DNA of 64,000 nucleotides from Streptococcus infantis (GTDB taxonomy: Bacteria > Bacillota > Bacilli > Lactobacillales > Streptococcaceae). Location of the stretch: NCBI RefSeq assembly GCF_015546995.1, contig NZ_JADMUH010000001.1:103189-167188 (forward strand), given 5' to 3'. The notes beneath the pieces were generated by a model that saw only the letters and a list, made by a program, of their open reading frames with translations, did not search any database and had not been told where the DNA came from. This document shows positions 18,801 through 27,456 of this stretch, in pieces; the first letter of the stretch is position 1; the number at the start of each line of letters is the position of its first letter. Made by a program: the position numbers and the translations under genes.

Positions 18801-19549
18801 TGTCTCAAAAAAGAATAAAAAGTAAAAAAAATAAGCGTAAGAATCTGCTGATTAATATTTTGGCTGGATTTCTAATCCTTTTGTCTCTAGCTTTGATTTT
18901 TAATTCAAAGATACGTGATGTAATTATGATTTGGAATACCAATAAATATCAAGTAAGTCAGGTTTCAAAAGAGGAAATTGAGGAAAATAAAACTGCTAGT
19001 GGAAATTTTGATTTTGACTCTGTAAAATCCTTATCTTCAGAGGCAGTACTTTCTGCTCAATGGAATTCCCAACAACTTCCAGTGATTGGGGGTATTTCTA
19101 TTCCAGAACTTGAAATGAATTTACCTATTTTTAAGGGGCTGGATAATGTGAACCTGTTCTATGGTGCTGGAACGATGAAAGCTAATCAGGTTATGGGGCA
19201 GGGAAATTATTCATTGGCAAGTCACCGGATTTTTACTGGTAAAGATGCAGATCAGAAGCTATTTTCACCCTTAGCACGTGCTACTAATGGAATGTTCATT
19301 TATCTAACAGATAAAGAAAAAGTTTATAAATATGAAATAGTAGAAGTTAAAAAGGTAACTCCAGATCGCATCGATGTTATTGAAGACAGAGAAGGGATTG
19401 ACGAGCTGACTTTGGTAACCTGTGAAGATGCTAATGCTACAGAACGGATAATTGTTAAAGCAAATTTGAAGGAAGTTAAAGACTATTTAGAAGCTTCTCC
19501 AGAAATATTGCAATCATTTACTAAACCATATAAACAATTTTATGAATAG
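18800..19549 (+). CDS. srtA: Class A sortase
   Basis: 249 residues. One N-terminal membrane helix (about 16-35), then the sortase beta-barrel with catalytic His142 (ASHRIF), Cys208 (TLVTCED) and Arg216 (ATERIIV). It attaches LPXTG surface proteins to the cell wall, outside the membrane. Translated directly off the end of gyrA (TAATG), the usual streptococcal arrangement. Confidence 0.95.
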   Translation: MSQKRIKSKKNKRKNLLINILAGFLILLSLALIFNSKIRDVIMIWNTNKYQVSQVSKEEIEENKTASGNFDFDSVKSLSSEAVLSAQWNSQQLPVIGGISIPELEMNLPIFKGLDNVNLFYGAGTMKANQVMGQGNYSLASHRIFTGKDADQKLFSPLARATNGMFIYLTDKEKVYKYEIVEVKKVTPDRIDVIEDREGIDELTLVTCEDANATERIIVKANLKEVKDYLEASPEILQSFTKPYKQFYE

Positions 19550-19552
19550 TAG

Positions 19553-19721
19553 AAGAGGTTGGGCCAAAAGAGCCCGACCTCATTTTTTATTAGCAATCAA
19601 ACTTTGACGCGGTAGCTGATTGAACTTTTTGTTCGTCTTTTAGACTCCAAAAAGCTCCTAATCATCCTCGCGGGGCTGGGACTACGAAATCGAGACTTTG
19701 TCTATCGATTTCTGTCCCATC
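19553..19721. repeat. Intergenic inverted-repeat element, copy B
   Basis: Left end: GAGGTTGGGC (19555-19564) pairs with GCCCGACCTC (19572-19581) and is followed by ATTTTTTATT, so it is also the srtA terminator. Middle: GACGCGGTAGCTGATTG, the counterpart of GACGCAGTGGTTGAGTG in copy A. Right end: TGGGACTACGAAATCGA (19677-19693) with TCGATTTCTGTCCCA (19705-19719). Same order and orientation as copy A. Confidence 0.75.
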
Positions 19722-19732
19722 GCCTTTTCTTG

Positions 19733-19747
19733 TAATTTCAGAAAATA
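19733..19747. promoter_or_regulatory. CodY-like box upstream of asd
   Basis: TAATTTCAGAAAATA matches the CodY consensus AATTTTCWGAAAATT at 12 of 15 positions and lies just upstream of the asd -35. Plausible for a lysine/threonine/methionine pathway gene; not verified. Confidence 0.45.
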
Positions 19748-19761
19748 GATAGGGTAAAGAC

Positions 19762-19790
19762 TTTTCAATTCTTTTAAAAAGTAGTATAAT
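19762..19790 (+). promoter_or_regulatory. asd promoter
   Basis: TTTTCA (19762-19767), 17-bp spacer, TATAAT (19785-19790). The inverted repeat TTTCTATTATAGAAA follows at 19792-19806. Confidence 0.65.
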
Positions 19791-19835
19791 GTTTCTATTA
19801 TAGAAATTTTTAGAAAATTCAAAAAGAGGTTTGTT

Positions 19836-20912
19836 ATGGGATACACAGTTGCTGTTGTCGGTGCTACAGGTGCCGTTGGTGCTCAAATGATCAAAATGTT
19901 GGAAGAATCAACTCTTCCAATCGATAAAATTCGCTATCTTGCATCTGCACGTTCTGCAGGAAAGGTCTTGCAATTCAAAGGCCAAGATGTGACTATTGAA
20001 GAAACAACAGAAGAAGCTTTTGAAGGAGTTGATATTGCTCTCTTCTCAGCTGGTGGTTCAACTTCTGCAAAATACGCACCTTATGCTGTTAAAGCGGGGG
20101 CAGTAGTAGTAGATAACACTTCTTATTTCCGTCAAAATCCAGATGTGCCATTAGTCGTTCCTGAAGTAAACGCCCATGCTCTTGATGCTCACAACGGAAT
20201 CATCTCTTGTCCAAACTGTTCAACTATTCAAATGATGGTTGCTCTTGAGCCTGTTCGTCAAAAATGGGGTTTGGACCGTATCATTGTATCAACTTATCAA
20301 GCAGTTTCAGGTGCCGGTATGGGAGCTATTCTTGAAACCCAACGTGAGCTTCGTGAAGTCTTAAATGATGGAGTTAACCCACGTGATGTTAAAGCAGAAA
20401 TCTTACCTTCAGGTGGAGATAAGAAACACTATCCAATCGCCTTCAACGCTCTTCCGCAAATTGATGTCTTCACTGATAATGACTACACTTATGAAGAAAT
20501 GAAGATGACAAACGAAACTAAGAAAATCATGGAAGACGATAGCATTGCCGTTTCAGCAACTTGCGTGCGTATTCCTGTCTTGTCAGCCCACTCTGAGTCA
20601 GTCTATATTGAAACAAAAGAAGTAGCACCAATCGATGAAGTCAAAGCTGCTATTGCTGCCTTCCCAGGTGCAGTTCTTGAAGACGATGTTGCTCACCAAA
20701 TCTATCCTCAAGCAGTCAATGCTGTCGGTTCACGTGATACATTTGTCGGACGTATCCGTAAAGACTTGGATGCTGAAAAAGGGATCCACATGTGGGTGGT
20801 GTCTGATAACCTTCTTAAAGGTGCTGCTTGGAACTCAGTGCAAATTGCAGAGACTTTACATGAACGTGGTTTGGTTCGTCCAACTACAGAATTAAAATTT
20901 GAATTGAAATAG
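19836..20912 (+). CDS. asd: Aspartate-semialdehyde dehydrogenase
   Basis: 358 residues. Converts aspartyl phosphate to aspartate semialdehyde with NADPH, the branch point to lysine, threonine and methionine. NADP loop [10 protein letters not shown] at the start, catalytic Cys128 in SCPNCSTIQ, and His in [19 protein letters not shown] precedes the ATG. dapA, the next enzyme toward lysine and diaminopimelate, lies downstream beyond repeat copy C, the same asd-dapA order as in S. pneumoniae. Confidence 0.97.
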   Translation: MGYTVAVVGATGAVGAQMIKMLEESTLPIDKIRYLASARSAGKVLQFKGQDVTIEETTEEAFEGVDIALFSAGGSTSAKYAPYAVKAGAVVVDNTSYFRQNPDVPLVVPEVNAHALDAHNGIISCPNCSTIQMMVALEPVRQKWGLDRIIVSTYQAVSGAGMGAILETQRELREVLNDGVNPRDVKAEILPSGGDKKHYPIAFNALPQIDVFTDNDYTYEEMKMTNETKKIMEDDSIAVSATCVRIPVLSAHSESVYIETKEVAPIDEVKAAIAAFPGAVLEDDVAHQIYPQAVNAVGSRDTFVGRIRKDLDAEKGIHMWVVSDNLLKGAAWNSVQIAETLHERGLVRPTTELKFELK

Positions 20913-21123
20913 GGAGCAAAACAGAAATCAGTAACTCGAAGAGTTTGATTTCGTAGTTTTGCCCCCGCACAGTTGATTAGTAAGTACGAATGTTGCAAAC
21001 ATGAGTAGTTCCAATCAACCACTGCGTTATGAAACAGAAATCAGTAACTCGAAGAGTTTGATTTCTTCCTCTTATTTTATGTACAGAACAGGAGGTAAAG
21101 GCAAGTATGCCCCAGCCTCTTTC
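20912..21123. repeat. Intergenic inverted-repeat element, copy C (reverse orientation, duplicated end)
   Basis: Read on the minus strand it begins GAGGCTGGGGC, contains CGCAGTGGTTGATTGG (counterpart of copy A GCAGTGGTTGAGTGG) and ends GGCAAAACTACGAAATCA...TGATTTCTGTTTTGC. A 34-bp segment occurs twice as a direct repeat, 20919-20952 and 21032-21065, each copy a hairpin around ACTCGAAGAGT. So one end of the element has been duplicated inside it. It fills the asd-dapA gap. Confidence 0.75.
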
Positions 21124-21146
21124 TTATATAGAGAAAGGTTTTTTCT

Positions 21147-22082
21147 ATGTCTTATCAAGATTTAAAAGATTGTAAAATTATCACTGCTTTTATTACCCCT
21201 TTTCATGAAGATGGGTCAATAAATTTTGACGCGATTCCAAAGTTGATTGAACATTTATTGGCACACCATACTGATGGTATTCTCATGGCGGGGACGACTG
21301 CTGAGAGTCCAACCCTAACCCACGATGAAGAGTTGCAGTTGTTCGCGGCTGTACAAAAGGTTGTTAACGGCCGTGTTCCTTTAATTGCGGGTGTTGGTAC
21401 TAACGATACTCGCGACTCGATCGAGTTCGTTAAAGAAGTAGCGGAGTTTGGTGGTTTTGCAGCCGGTCTAGCGATTGTACCTTACTACAATAAACCATCT
21501 CAAGAAGGTATGTACCAACACTTTAAAGCCATTGCAGACGCATCAGATTTGCCAATTATTATCTATAACATCCCAGGTCGTGTAGTTGTCGAAATGACTC
21601 CAGATACTTTACTTCGTTTGGCTGACCATCCAAATATTATCGGTGTCAAAGAATGTACTAGTCTTGCCAATATGGCCTACTTGATTGAGCATAAGCCTGA
21701 AGACTTTTTGGTATACACTGGTGAAGATGGGGATGCTTTCCATGCTATGAATCTTGGTGCTGACGGTGTAATTTCTGTTGCTTCTCATACGAATGGTGAT
21801 GAAATGCATGAAATGTTCACTGCGATTGAAGAGAGTGATATGAAGAAAGCGGCATCTATTCAACGTAAATTTATTCCCAAGGTTAATGCTCTCTTCTCAT
21901 ACCCAAGTCCTGCACCTGTTAAGGCAGTACTCAACTATATGGGATTTGAAGCTGGTCCAACTCGCCTCCCATTGGTTCCTGCGCCTGAAGAGGATGCTAA
22001 ACGCATTATCAAGGTTGTTATTGACGGAGACTACGAAGCAACTAAAGCGACTGTCACTGGAGTTCTTCGACCTGATTACTAA
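21147..22082 (+). CDS. dapA: 4-hydroxy-tetrahydrodipicolinate synthase
   Basis: 311 residues, TIM barrel. Condenses pyruvate with aspartate semialdehyde for diaminopimelate/lysine synthesis. Schiff-base Lys168 in IIGVKECTS, Tyr140 in IIYNIPGR, and the GTTAES pyruvate-binding motif (residues 49-54) are all present. GAGAAAGG lies before the ATG. It may be read from the asd promoter through repeat copy C; I see no separate strong promoter. Confidence 0.96.
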   Translation: MSYQDLKDCKIITAFITPFHEDGSINFDAIPKLIEHLLAHHTDGILMAGTTAESPTLTHDEELQLFAAVQKVVNGRVPLIAGVGTNDTRDSIEFVKEVAEFGGFAAGLAIVPYYNKPSQEGMYQHFKAIADASDLPIIIYNIPGRVVVEMTPDTLLRLADHPNIIGVKECTSLANMAYLIEHKPEDFLVYTGEDGDAFHAMNLGADGVISVASHTNGDEMHEMFTAIEESDMKKAASIQRKFIPKVNALFSYPSPAPVKAVLNYMGFEAGPTRLPLVPAPEEDAKRIIKVVIDGDYEATKATVTGVLRPDY

Positions 22083-22100
22083 TATAACTAAGATAAATAG

Positions 22101-22143
22101 AAACTTCCTAACAAGTAAAATTGTTGGGAGTTTTTTTCTTTTT
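22101..22143 (+). terminator. Terminator after dapA
   Basis: AAACTTCCTAACAA (22101-22114) pairs with TTGTTGGGAGTTT (22121-22133). Its T-tract continues as TTTTCTTTTTC up to the competence box. Confidence 0.88.
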
Positions 22144-22144
22144 C

Positions 22145-22152
22145 TACGAATA
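22145..22152 (+). promoter_or_regulatory. Competence box (ComX/SigX promoter) of dprA
   Basis: TACGAATA, the cin/com-box recognised by the alternative sigma factor of streptococcal competence, 30 bp before the dprA ATG and preceded by a T-rich run, the usual context. Marks dprA as a late competence gene. Confidence 0.9.
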
Positions 22153-22182
22153 GTTAAATAGAGAGAGAAAAAGGAGTCGATC

Positions 22183-23046
22183 ATGAAAATTAAGATTGAT
22201 AATTTTGAAATTTATAAGCTAAAGCAAGCAGGATTAAGTAATCAGCAGGTTCTGAAAGTACTTCAATACGGAGAAATTTATGATCAGGAATTGAGTTTAG
22301 AGACAATCGCTGAAGCCTCGGAGTGTCGTAACCCAGTAGTTTTTATGGAGCGGTATCATAAGCTGACTTTTGAAAGTATGGAACGTTTAAAGAAAGATTT
22401 TGAAAAGTTCCCATCATTTTCGATTTTGGATGATGTTTATCCAATTGCACTCAGTGAAATTTACGATGCACCTGTATTGCTTTTTTATAAAGGAGATTTA
22501 AATCTCTTAAAATTACCAAAGATAGCAGTTGTAGGTAGTCGCTCTTGTAGTCAAACCGGAACCAAATCAGTCCGGAAAGTCATCGAAGAACTGGAGAATG
22601 AATTAGTTGTGGTGAGCGGACTTGCTAGAGGAATTGACACAGCAGCCCATATGTCAGTTCTTCAAACTGGTGGCAAAACGATTGCAGTGATCGGAACTGG
22701 TTTAGACGTCCATTATCCCCGCTCCAATAAACGTCTTCAAGAATATATTGGAGACAATCATTTAATACTAAGTGAGTACGGACCAGGGGAAGAACCCTTG
22801 AAATTTCACTTTCCTGCCAGAAATCGCATTATTGCAGGATTGTGTCGAGGAGTTATCGTTGCAGAAGCTAAAATGAGATCTGGTAGCTTAATCACTTGTG
22901 AGCGTGCGATGGAGGAAGGTAGAGATGTCTTTGCGATTCCAGGTTCCATTTTAGATGGACGCTCAGACGGCTGTCATCATTTGATCCAAGAAGGAGCAAA
23001 ACTAGCAACATGTGGGCAGGATATTCTCGCTGAGTTTGAGTTTTAG
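22183..23046 (+). CDS. dprA: DNA processing protein DprA
   Basis: 287 residues. An N-terminal SAM-like region is followed by the Rossmann-like DprA core with VVGSRSCSQTGT, VVSGLARGIDTAAH, GTGLDVHYPRSN and FPARNRIIAGLC. DprA binds incoming single-stranded DNA during transformation, loads RecA, and in pneumococcus also shuts off ComE. AAAGGAG precedes the ATG. Intact, so it supports natural competence. topA follows, as in S. pneumoniae. Confidence 0.97.
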   Translation: MKIKIDNFEIYKLKQAGLSNQQVLKVLQYGEIYDQELSLETIAEASECRNPVVFMERYHKLTFESMERLKKDFEKFPSFSILDDVYPIALSEIYDAPVLLFYKGDLNLLKLPKIAVVGSRSCSQTGTKSVRKVIEELENELVVVSGLARGIDTAAHMSVLQTGGKTIAVIGTGLDVHYPRSNKRLQEYIGDNHLILSEYGPGEEPLKFHFPARNRIIAGLCRGVIVAEAKMRSGSLITCERAMEEGRDVFAIPGSILDGRSDGCHHLIQEGAKLATCGQDILAEFEF

Positions 23047-23100
23047 AAATAGAATCATTTCATTTAGCAAACTTTTCTTCTATTATATGGGTGTTAAGTC

Positions 23101-23129
23101 TTGACAGGTTTTTAAAAATGGTTTACACT
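23101..23129 (+). promoter_or_regulatory. topA promoter
   Basis: TTGACA (23101-23106), 17-bp spacer, TACACT (23124-23129). The palindrome ACTTTATAAAGT overlaps the start region. Confidence 0.8.
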
Positions 23130-23165
23130 TTATAAAGTTTAATTACTTTGAGAAGGTGTGATACT

Positions 23166-25253
23166 GTGGTAACGGCAACCAAAAAGAAAAAATCAACAAG
23201 TAAAAAAAATCTTGTAATCGTAGAGTCGCCTGCAAAGGCTAAAACGATTGAAAAATATCTAGGACGTAATTATAAGGTTTTAGCCAGTGTCGGACATATC
23301 CGTGATTTGAAAAAGTCAAGTATGTCAGTTGACGTTGAAAATAATTACGAGCCGCAATATATCAATATTCGAGGTAAAGGTCCTCTTATTAATGATTTGA
23401 AAAAAGAAGCAAAGAAAGCCAATAAAGTCTTTCTTGCAAGTGACCCGGACCGTGAAGGAGAAGCTATTTCTTGGCATTTAGCGCATATTTTAAATCTTGA
23501 CGAGAATGATACTAACCGTGTTGTTTTCAACGAGATTACCAAGGATGCGGTAAAAAATGCCTTTAAAGAACCTCGTAAAATCAATATGGATTTGGTCGAT
23601 GCCCAACAGGCCCGTCGTGTTTTGGACCGTTTAGTAGGGTATTCAATTTCACCAATTCTTTGGAAAAAAGTTAAAAAAGGCTTATCGGCAGGACGTGTTC
23701 AGTCTGTTGCGCTTAAATTAATCATTGATCGTGAAAATGAAATCAATGCCTTCCAACCTGAAGAATATTGGACGATTGATGGTGTCTTTAAAAAAGGTAC
23801 CAAGCAATTCCAAGCTTCTTTTTATGGAATGAATGGCAAGAAGATGAAGTTGGCTACCAATGAAGAAGTCAAAGAAGTTTTATCTCACCTTAGCAGTAAA
23901 GACTTTACTGTTGATCAAGTAGATAAAAAGGAAAGAAAGCGCAATGCTCCTCTTCCATATACAACGTCTTCTATGCAGATGGATGCTGCTAACAAGATAA
24001 ATTTCCGTACTCGCAAGACTATGATGGTTGCTCAGCAACTCTATGAAGGAATCAATATTGGTACAGGTGTCCAAGGTCTGATTACCTATATGCGTACGGA
24101 TTCTACTCGTATCAGTCCAGTTGCTCAGAATGAAGCTGCTAGCTACATCAATGAACGTTTTGGTAGTAAGTATTCTAAACATGGTAGCAAGGTAAAAAAT
24201 GCCTCTGGCGCTCAAGACGCCCACGAAGCTATTCGTCCTTCAAGTGTCTTTAATACTCCTGAAAAAATTGCTAAGTATTTGGATAAAGACCAGCTAAAAC
24301 TTTATACCCTTATCTGGAACCGCTTTGTAGCGAGTCAAATGACTGGTGCGATTTTCGATACCATGGCTGTTAAACTTTCGCAAAATGGTGTTCAATTCGC
24401 GGCAAATGGTAGTCAGGTTAAGTTTGATGGTTATTTAGCCATTTACAACGATTCTGATAAAAATAAGATGCTGCCTGATATGGAAGTAGGAGATGTGGTC
24501 AAACAGGTTAATAGCAAACCTGAACAACATTTCACACAACCACCGGCACGATATTCTGAGGCTACTTTGATTAAGACCTTGGAAGAAAACGGAGTTGGAC
24601 GTCCATCTACCTATGCTCCAACCATTGAAACAATCCAAAAACGTTACTATGTAAGACTAGCATCTAAACGCTTTGAACCAACTGATTTAGGACAAGTCGT
24701 TAACAAGCTGATTGTTGAATATTTCCCAGACATTGTTAACGTGAAGTTTACCGCTGAAATGGAAGGTAAACTGGATGATGTCGAGGTTGGAAAAGAAGAG
24801 TGGCAACGGGTTATTGATGAATTTTACAAACCATTCTCTAAAGAGGTCGCTAAAGCTGAAGCAGAGATGGAAAAAATTCAAATTAAGGATGAGCCAGCTG
24901 GATTTGACTGTGAAGTTTGTGGTAGTCCTATGGTAATTAAGATTGGACGCTTCGGTAAGTTTTACGCATGTAGCAATTTCCCAGATTGTCGGCATACGCA
25001 AGCCATTGTTAAAGAAGTCGGTGTTACATGTCCAAATTGTCATCAAGGGCAAATTATCGAACGCAAAACCAAACGTAATCGTATTTTCTATGGATGCAAT
25101 CGTTATCCAGAATGTGAGTTTACCTCTTGGGATAAACCTGTTGGACGTGATTGTCCTAAATGTGGTCACTTCCTCATGGAGAAAAAAATCCGTGGTGGCG
25201 GAAAACAGATTGTATGTAGCAATGGTGACTACGAAGAAGAAAAGATTAAATAA
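23166..25253 (+). CDS. topA: DNA topoisomerase I
   Basis: 695 residues from GTG 23166, nine bases after AGAAGG; a TTG six codons upstream overlaps that ribosome site. TOPRIM domain ([22 protein letters not shown]), then the cleavage domain with catalytic Tyr308 in LITYMRTDS, then three C-terminal zinc-finger segments (CEVCG...CSNFPDC, CPNCH...CNRYPEC, CPKCG). It relaxes negative supercoils, opposing gyrase. Single gene with its own promoter and terminator. Confidence 0.97.
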   Translation: MVTATKKKKSTSKKNLVIVESPAKAKTIEKYLGRNYKVLASVGHIRDLKKSSMSVDVENNYEPQYINIRGKGPLINDLKKEAKKANKVFLASDPDREGEAISWHLAHILNLDENDTNRVVFNEITKDAVKNAFKEPRKINMDLVDAQQARRVLDRLVGYSISPILWKKVKKGLSAGRVQSVALKLIIDRENEINAFQPEEYWTIDGVFKKGTKQFQASFYGMNGKKMKLATNEEVKEVLSHLSSKDFTVDQVDKKERKRNAPLPYTTSSMQMDAANKINFRTRKTMMVAQQLYEGINIGTGVQGLITYMRTDSTRISPVAQNEAASYINERFGSKYSKHGSKVKNASGAQDAHEAIRPSSVFNTPEKIAKYLDKDQLKLYTLIWNRFVASQMTGAIFDTMAVKLSQNGVQFAANGSQVKFDGYLAIYNDSDKNKMLPDMEVGDVVKQVNSKPEQHFTQPPARYSEATLIKTLEENGVGRPSTYAPTIETIQKRYYVRLASKRFEPTDLGQVVNKLIVEYFPDIVNVKFTAEMEGKLDDVEVGKEEWQRVIDEFYKPFSKEVAKAEAEMEKIQIKDEPAGFDCEVCGSPMVIKIGRFGKFYACSNFPDCRHTQAIVKEVGVTCPNCHQGQIIERKTKRNRIFYGCNRYPECEFTSWDKPVGRDCPKCGHFLMEKKIRGGGKQIVCSNGDYEEEKIK

Positions 25254-25261
25254 AAATAATT

Positions 25262-25291
25262 AGGGCTGAAATGATAATTTCAGCTCTTTTT
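25262..25291 (+). terminator. Terminator after topA
   Basis: AGGGCTGAAAT (25262-25272), loop, ATTTCAGCTCT (25277-25287), then T residues. Confidence 0.87.
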
Positions 25292-25361
25292 AATTTAAAC
25301 TTGACAGATTTTATCTTTTTATGCTTAACTAGAAGAAGATTATTCTTACTTAGGAGTAGAT

Positions 25362-25721
25362 ATGCGCATTATTTATCTTTGCATTGGATTCATTTCTTTA
25401 GCTTTAGCAATCGTTGGAGTTGCCTTGCCACTATTACCGACAACACCCTTCCTCTTGTTGTCAATAGCTTGTTTTTCAAAATCTTCTAAACGTTTTGAAG
25501 ATTGGCTCTATCATACCAAGCTCTACCAAACTTATGTTGCGGACTTTAGAGAAACTAAGTCTATTGCGCGTGAACGGAAGAAGAAGATTATCGTATCGAT
25601 TTATATTTTGATGGGCATCTCCATTTATTTTGCTCCGCTCTTACCTGTAAAAATTGCTTTAGGCTGCTTAACAGTATTTATAACCTATTATCTCTTTAAG
25701 GTAATACCAGATAAAGAATAG
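25362..25721 (+). CDS. DUF454 (YbaN-like) inner-membrane protein
   Basis: 119 residues with three hydrophobic stretches. Signature of DUF454: GFISLALAIVGVALPLLPTT, then CFSKSSKRFEDWLYHTK. Function unknown; some homologues lie beside heme or iron genes. AGGAG before the ATG. Stands alone between topA and cutC. Confidence 0.88.
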   Translation: MRIIYLCIGFISLALAIVGVALPLLPTTPFLLLSIACFSKSSKRFEDWLYHTKLYQTYVADFRETKSIARERKKKIIVSIYILMGISIYFAPLLPVKIALGCLTVFITYYLFKVIPDKE

Positions 25722-25777
25722 CTAAAAAAGTAATGATTTTCCTTGATAAAAAGTAGGGGTTACTTAAAACAATATGA

Positions 25778-25783
25778 TATAAT
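25778..25783 (+). promoter_or_regulatory. Extended -10 promoter of cutC
   Basis: TGATATAAT ends at 25783, 30 bases before the ATG; no convincing -35. Confidence 0.5.
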
Positions 25784-25813
25784 AATATTAAAGAAAGCTT
25801 CAAGGAGTATCAA

Positions 25814-26446
25814 ATGATTTACGAATTTTGTGCTGAAAATGTGACCTTGCTTGAAAAAGCTATGCAGGCAGGAGCTCGCCGTATTGAGCTCTGTGATAAT
25901 TTAGCGGTTGGTGGAACGACACCAAGCTACGGAGTAACCAAGGCAGCTGTTGAACTTGCATCAAACTACGACACGACTATCATGACTATGATTCGTCCAC
26001 GTGGTGGTGACTTTGTTTACAATGACCTCGAGATTTCTATTATGCTCGAGGATATTCGTCTAACTGCTCAAGCAGGTAGCCAAGGGGTTGTCTTTGGTGC
26101 CTTAACAGCAGATAAGAAATTGGATAAGGCTAACCTTGAAAAGTTGATTGTTGCATCTAAAGGTATGGAGATTGTCTTCCATATGGCTTTTGACGAATTG
26201 AGCGAACAAGATCAGTTGGAAGCCATTGATTGGCTCAACCAGGTTGGTGTAACACGCATCCTCACTCGAGCTGGTGTATCTGGCGACTCGTTAGAGAAAC
26301 GTTTTGCTCACTACCGCAGAGTTTTAGAACACGCTGCAGGAAAAATCGAAATTTTACCGGGTGGTGGGATTGACATGGACAACCGTCAAACCTTTATTGA
26401 CCAACTGGGCGTGACACAATTACATGGAACTAAGGTTGTCTTTTAA
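25814..26446 (+). CDS. cutC: CutC family protein (copper homeostasis / TIM barrel)
   Basis: 210 residues, single TIM barrel. Family segments FCAENVTLLEKAMQAGARRI, ELCDNLAVGGTTPSYG, MIRPRGGDFVY and GVVFGALTADKKLD are clear. CutC was linked to copper tolerance, but its true reaction is not established. CAAGGAG before the ATG. Confidence 0.93.
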   Translation: MIYEFCAENVTLLEKAMQAGARRIELCDNLAVGGTTPSYGVTKAAVELASNYDTTIMTMIRPRGGDFVYNDLEISIMLEDIRLTAQAGSQGVVFGALTADKKLDKANLEKLIVASKGMEIVFHMAFDELSEQDQLEAIDWLNQVGVTRILTRAGVSGDSLEKRFAHYRRVLEHAAGKIEILPGGGIDMDNRQTFIDQLGVTQLHGTKVVF

Positions 26447-26458
26447 AAAATAGAAAGG

Positions 26459-26482
26459 AACTGCTAGCTTTTGGTAGCAGTT
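26459..26482 (+). promoter_or_regulatory. Hairpin between the ribosome site and start codon of the MmcQ-like gene
   Basis: AACTGCTA (26459-26466), 8-nt loop, TAGCAGTT (26475-26482). AAAGG lies immediately upstream (26454-26458) and the ATG is 7 bases after the stem. With the stem formed, the ribosome site is at normal spacing; without it, it is about 30 nt away. It could instead act as a weak cutC terminator, as TT follows. Confidence 0.55.
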
Positions 26483-26489
26483 TTCGCTT

Positions 26490-27146
26490 ATGTTTGAAAT
26501 TTTTAAGGCCTATCAGTTTAATAGTAAAAAGGCTAAAGAGTTTGGATTTGTAGAAAATCAAGGTGTATGGACCTATAGTTCGACTATCTTGCAGGGAGAT
26601 TTTCTCATGATGGTTACAGTTGAGGATGGGGACTTAAGTTTTCAAGTTTATGACCAAGAAACTGGGGACCTCTATCCTCAAGTGCATATGGAAAGTATGA
26701 GAGGAACTTTTGTCGGGAGCGTTCGAGAGTCTTGTTTAGAAGTTCTTTATGGCACTCGAAAGGCTTGTTTTGAGGTACAGGAATTTCTCTATCCACAGAC
26801 CAAGAGAATCATGGCGCTTGTTCAAGAAAAGTATGGTAATCAGCTGGAATATCTATGGGAGAAATCACCTGATACGGCGGTTTTGCGCCATGAAGATAAT
26901 CAGAAGTGGTATGCTATTTTAATGAGAATTCCTTGGGATAGGCTAGATAAGGAGAGAGAAGGGCTAGTGGAAGCAGTCAACCTCAAACACGACCAAGTAG
27001 CTGACTTGCTTTCACAAAACGGAGTTTATCCAGCCTTTCATATGAATAAACGCTATTGGATTAGTCTTCCACTCGATGACACTCTAACTGACGAAAAGGT
27101 CCTTGAATTATTTGAGAGAAGTTGGTTTTTGACTTCTAAGAAATAA
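26490..27146 (+). CDS. MmcQ/YjbR-family protein
   Basis: 218 residues. The C-terminal half (from about residue 95; KWYAILMRIPWDRL, AVNLKHDQVADLL, YPAFHMNKRYWISLPLD) is the MmcQ/YjbR domain, a CyaY-like fold proposed to bind DNA. The N-terminal part (FEIFKAYQFNSKKAKEFGF...) also belongs to the longer streptococcal form. Function unknown. The start has no adjacent ribosome site but a hairpin in between. Possibly co-transcribed with cutC 43 bp upstream. Confidence 0.85.
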   Translation: MFEIFKAYQFNSKKAKEFGFVENQGVWTYSSTILQGDFLMMVTVEDGDLSFQVYDQETGDLYPQVHMESMRGTFVGSVRESCLEVLYGTRKACFEVQEFLYPQTKRIMALVQEKYGNQLEYLWEKSPDTAVLRHEDNQKWYAILMRIPWDRLDKEREGLVEAVNLKHDQVADLLSQNGVYPAFHMNKRYWISLPLDDTLTDEKVLELFERSWFLTSKK

Positions 27147-27199
27147 ACATATTTGAGTTTTCAAATACTTTCAATTCGCAAAATATTCTTTATTGAAGA

Positions 27200-27214
27200 A
27201 ATTTTCAGAAAATA
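27200..27214. promoter_or_regulatory. CodY box upstream of the leu operon
   Basis: AATTTTCAGAAAATA matches the CodY consensus AATTTTCWGAAAATT at 14 of 15 positions and lies 12 bp before the -35. It predicts repression when branched-chain amino acids and GTP are plentiful. Confidence 0.75.
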
Positions 27215-27226
27215 TTGGATTTTTTC

Positions 27227-27255
27227 TTGACAAGTGATTTTTCCTATGCTAGAAT
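27227..27255 (+). promoter_or_regulatory. leu operon promoter
   Basis: TTGACA (27227-27232), 17-bp spacer, TAGAAT (27250-27255) with extended TGC. A strong housekeeping promoter. Confidence 0.88.
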
Positions 27256-27291
27256 ACTAAACAAGACATCAAACAAAGGAGAAAGCCAAAC

Positions 27292-27345
27292 ATGAAAACA
27301 GCTAAGTTTAATCAATTTGCTTTGTTGTTGAGGTACTCGGACTAG
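27292..27345 (+). CDS. Leucine leader peptide (attenuator sensor)
   Basis: 17 codons, MKTAKFNQFALLLRYSD, with AAAGGAG 10 bases before the ATG. Three consecutive TTG Leu codons (27322-27330) sit just before the stop. When charged tRNA-Leu is scarce the ribosome would stall there and change the fold of the RNA that follows. Too short for ordinary gene calling, but the position between a strong promoter and a terminator in front of leuA makes the role clear. Confidence 0.88.
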   Translation: MKTAKFNQFALLLRYSD

Positions 27346-27426
27346 TGCAAAAGCATTAGTCCTGTTTGGCTTACCAAGCGGGAGTAAATCAACATCTCGC
27401 TTGGAACTCCGAGCGAGATGTTTTTT
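27339..27426 (+). terminator. leu attenuator (leader hairpins plus regulated terminator)
   Basis: First hairpin GGACTAGTGC (27339-27348) with GCATTAGTCC (27353-27362). Terminator AACATCTCGCT (27391-27401) with AGCGAGATGTT (27412-27422) then T residues. An alternative pairing, CCAAGCGGGAG (about 27374-27384) with CTCGCTTGG (27396-27404), would prevent the terminator. In addition AGCCAAACA (27284-27292) before the leader peptide is perfectly complementary to TGTTTGGCT (27363-27371). Confidence 0.82.
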
Positions 27427-27456
27427 CTATATCGAAAATGTGAAGGGAGAATTCTC

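Noticed and set aside
20919..21065. CRISPR-like direct repeats
   Set aside because: Only two units 79 bp apart, each a hairpin belonging to an intergenic element; no cas genes.
25271..25489. 72-codon plus frame overlapping the start of the DUF454 gene
   Set aside because: Other frame of the same region; no ribosome site, and the DUF454 frame has a clear family match.
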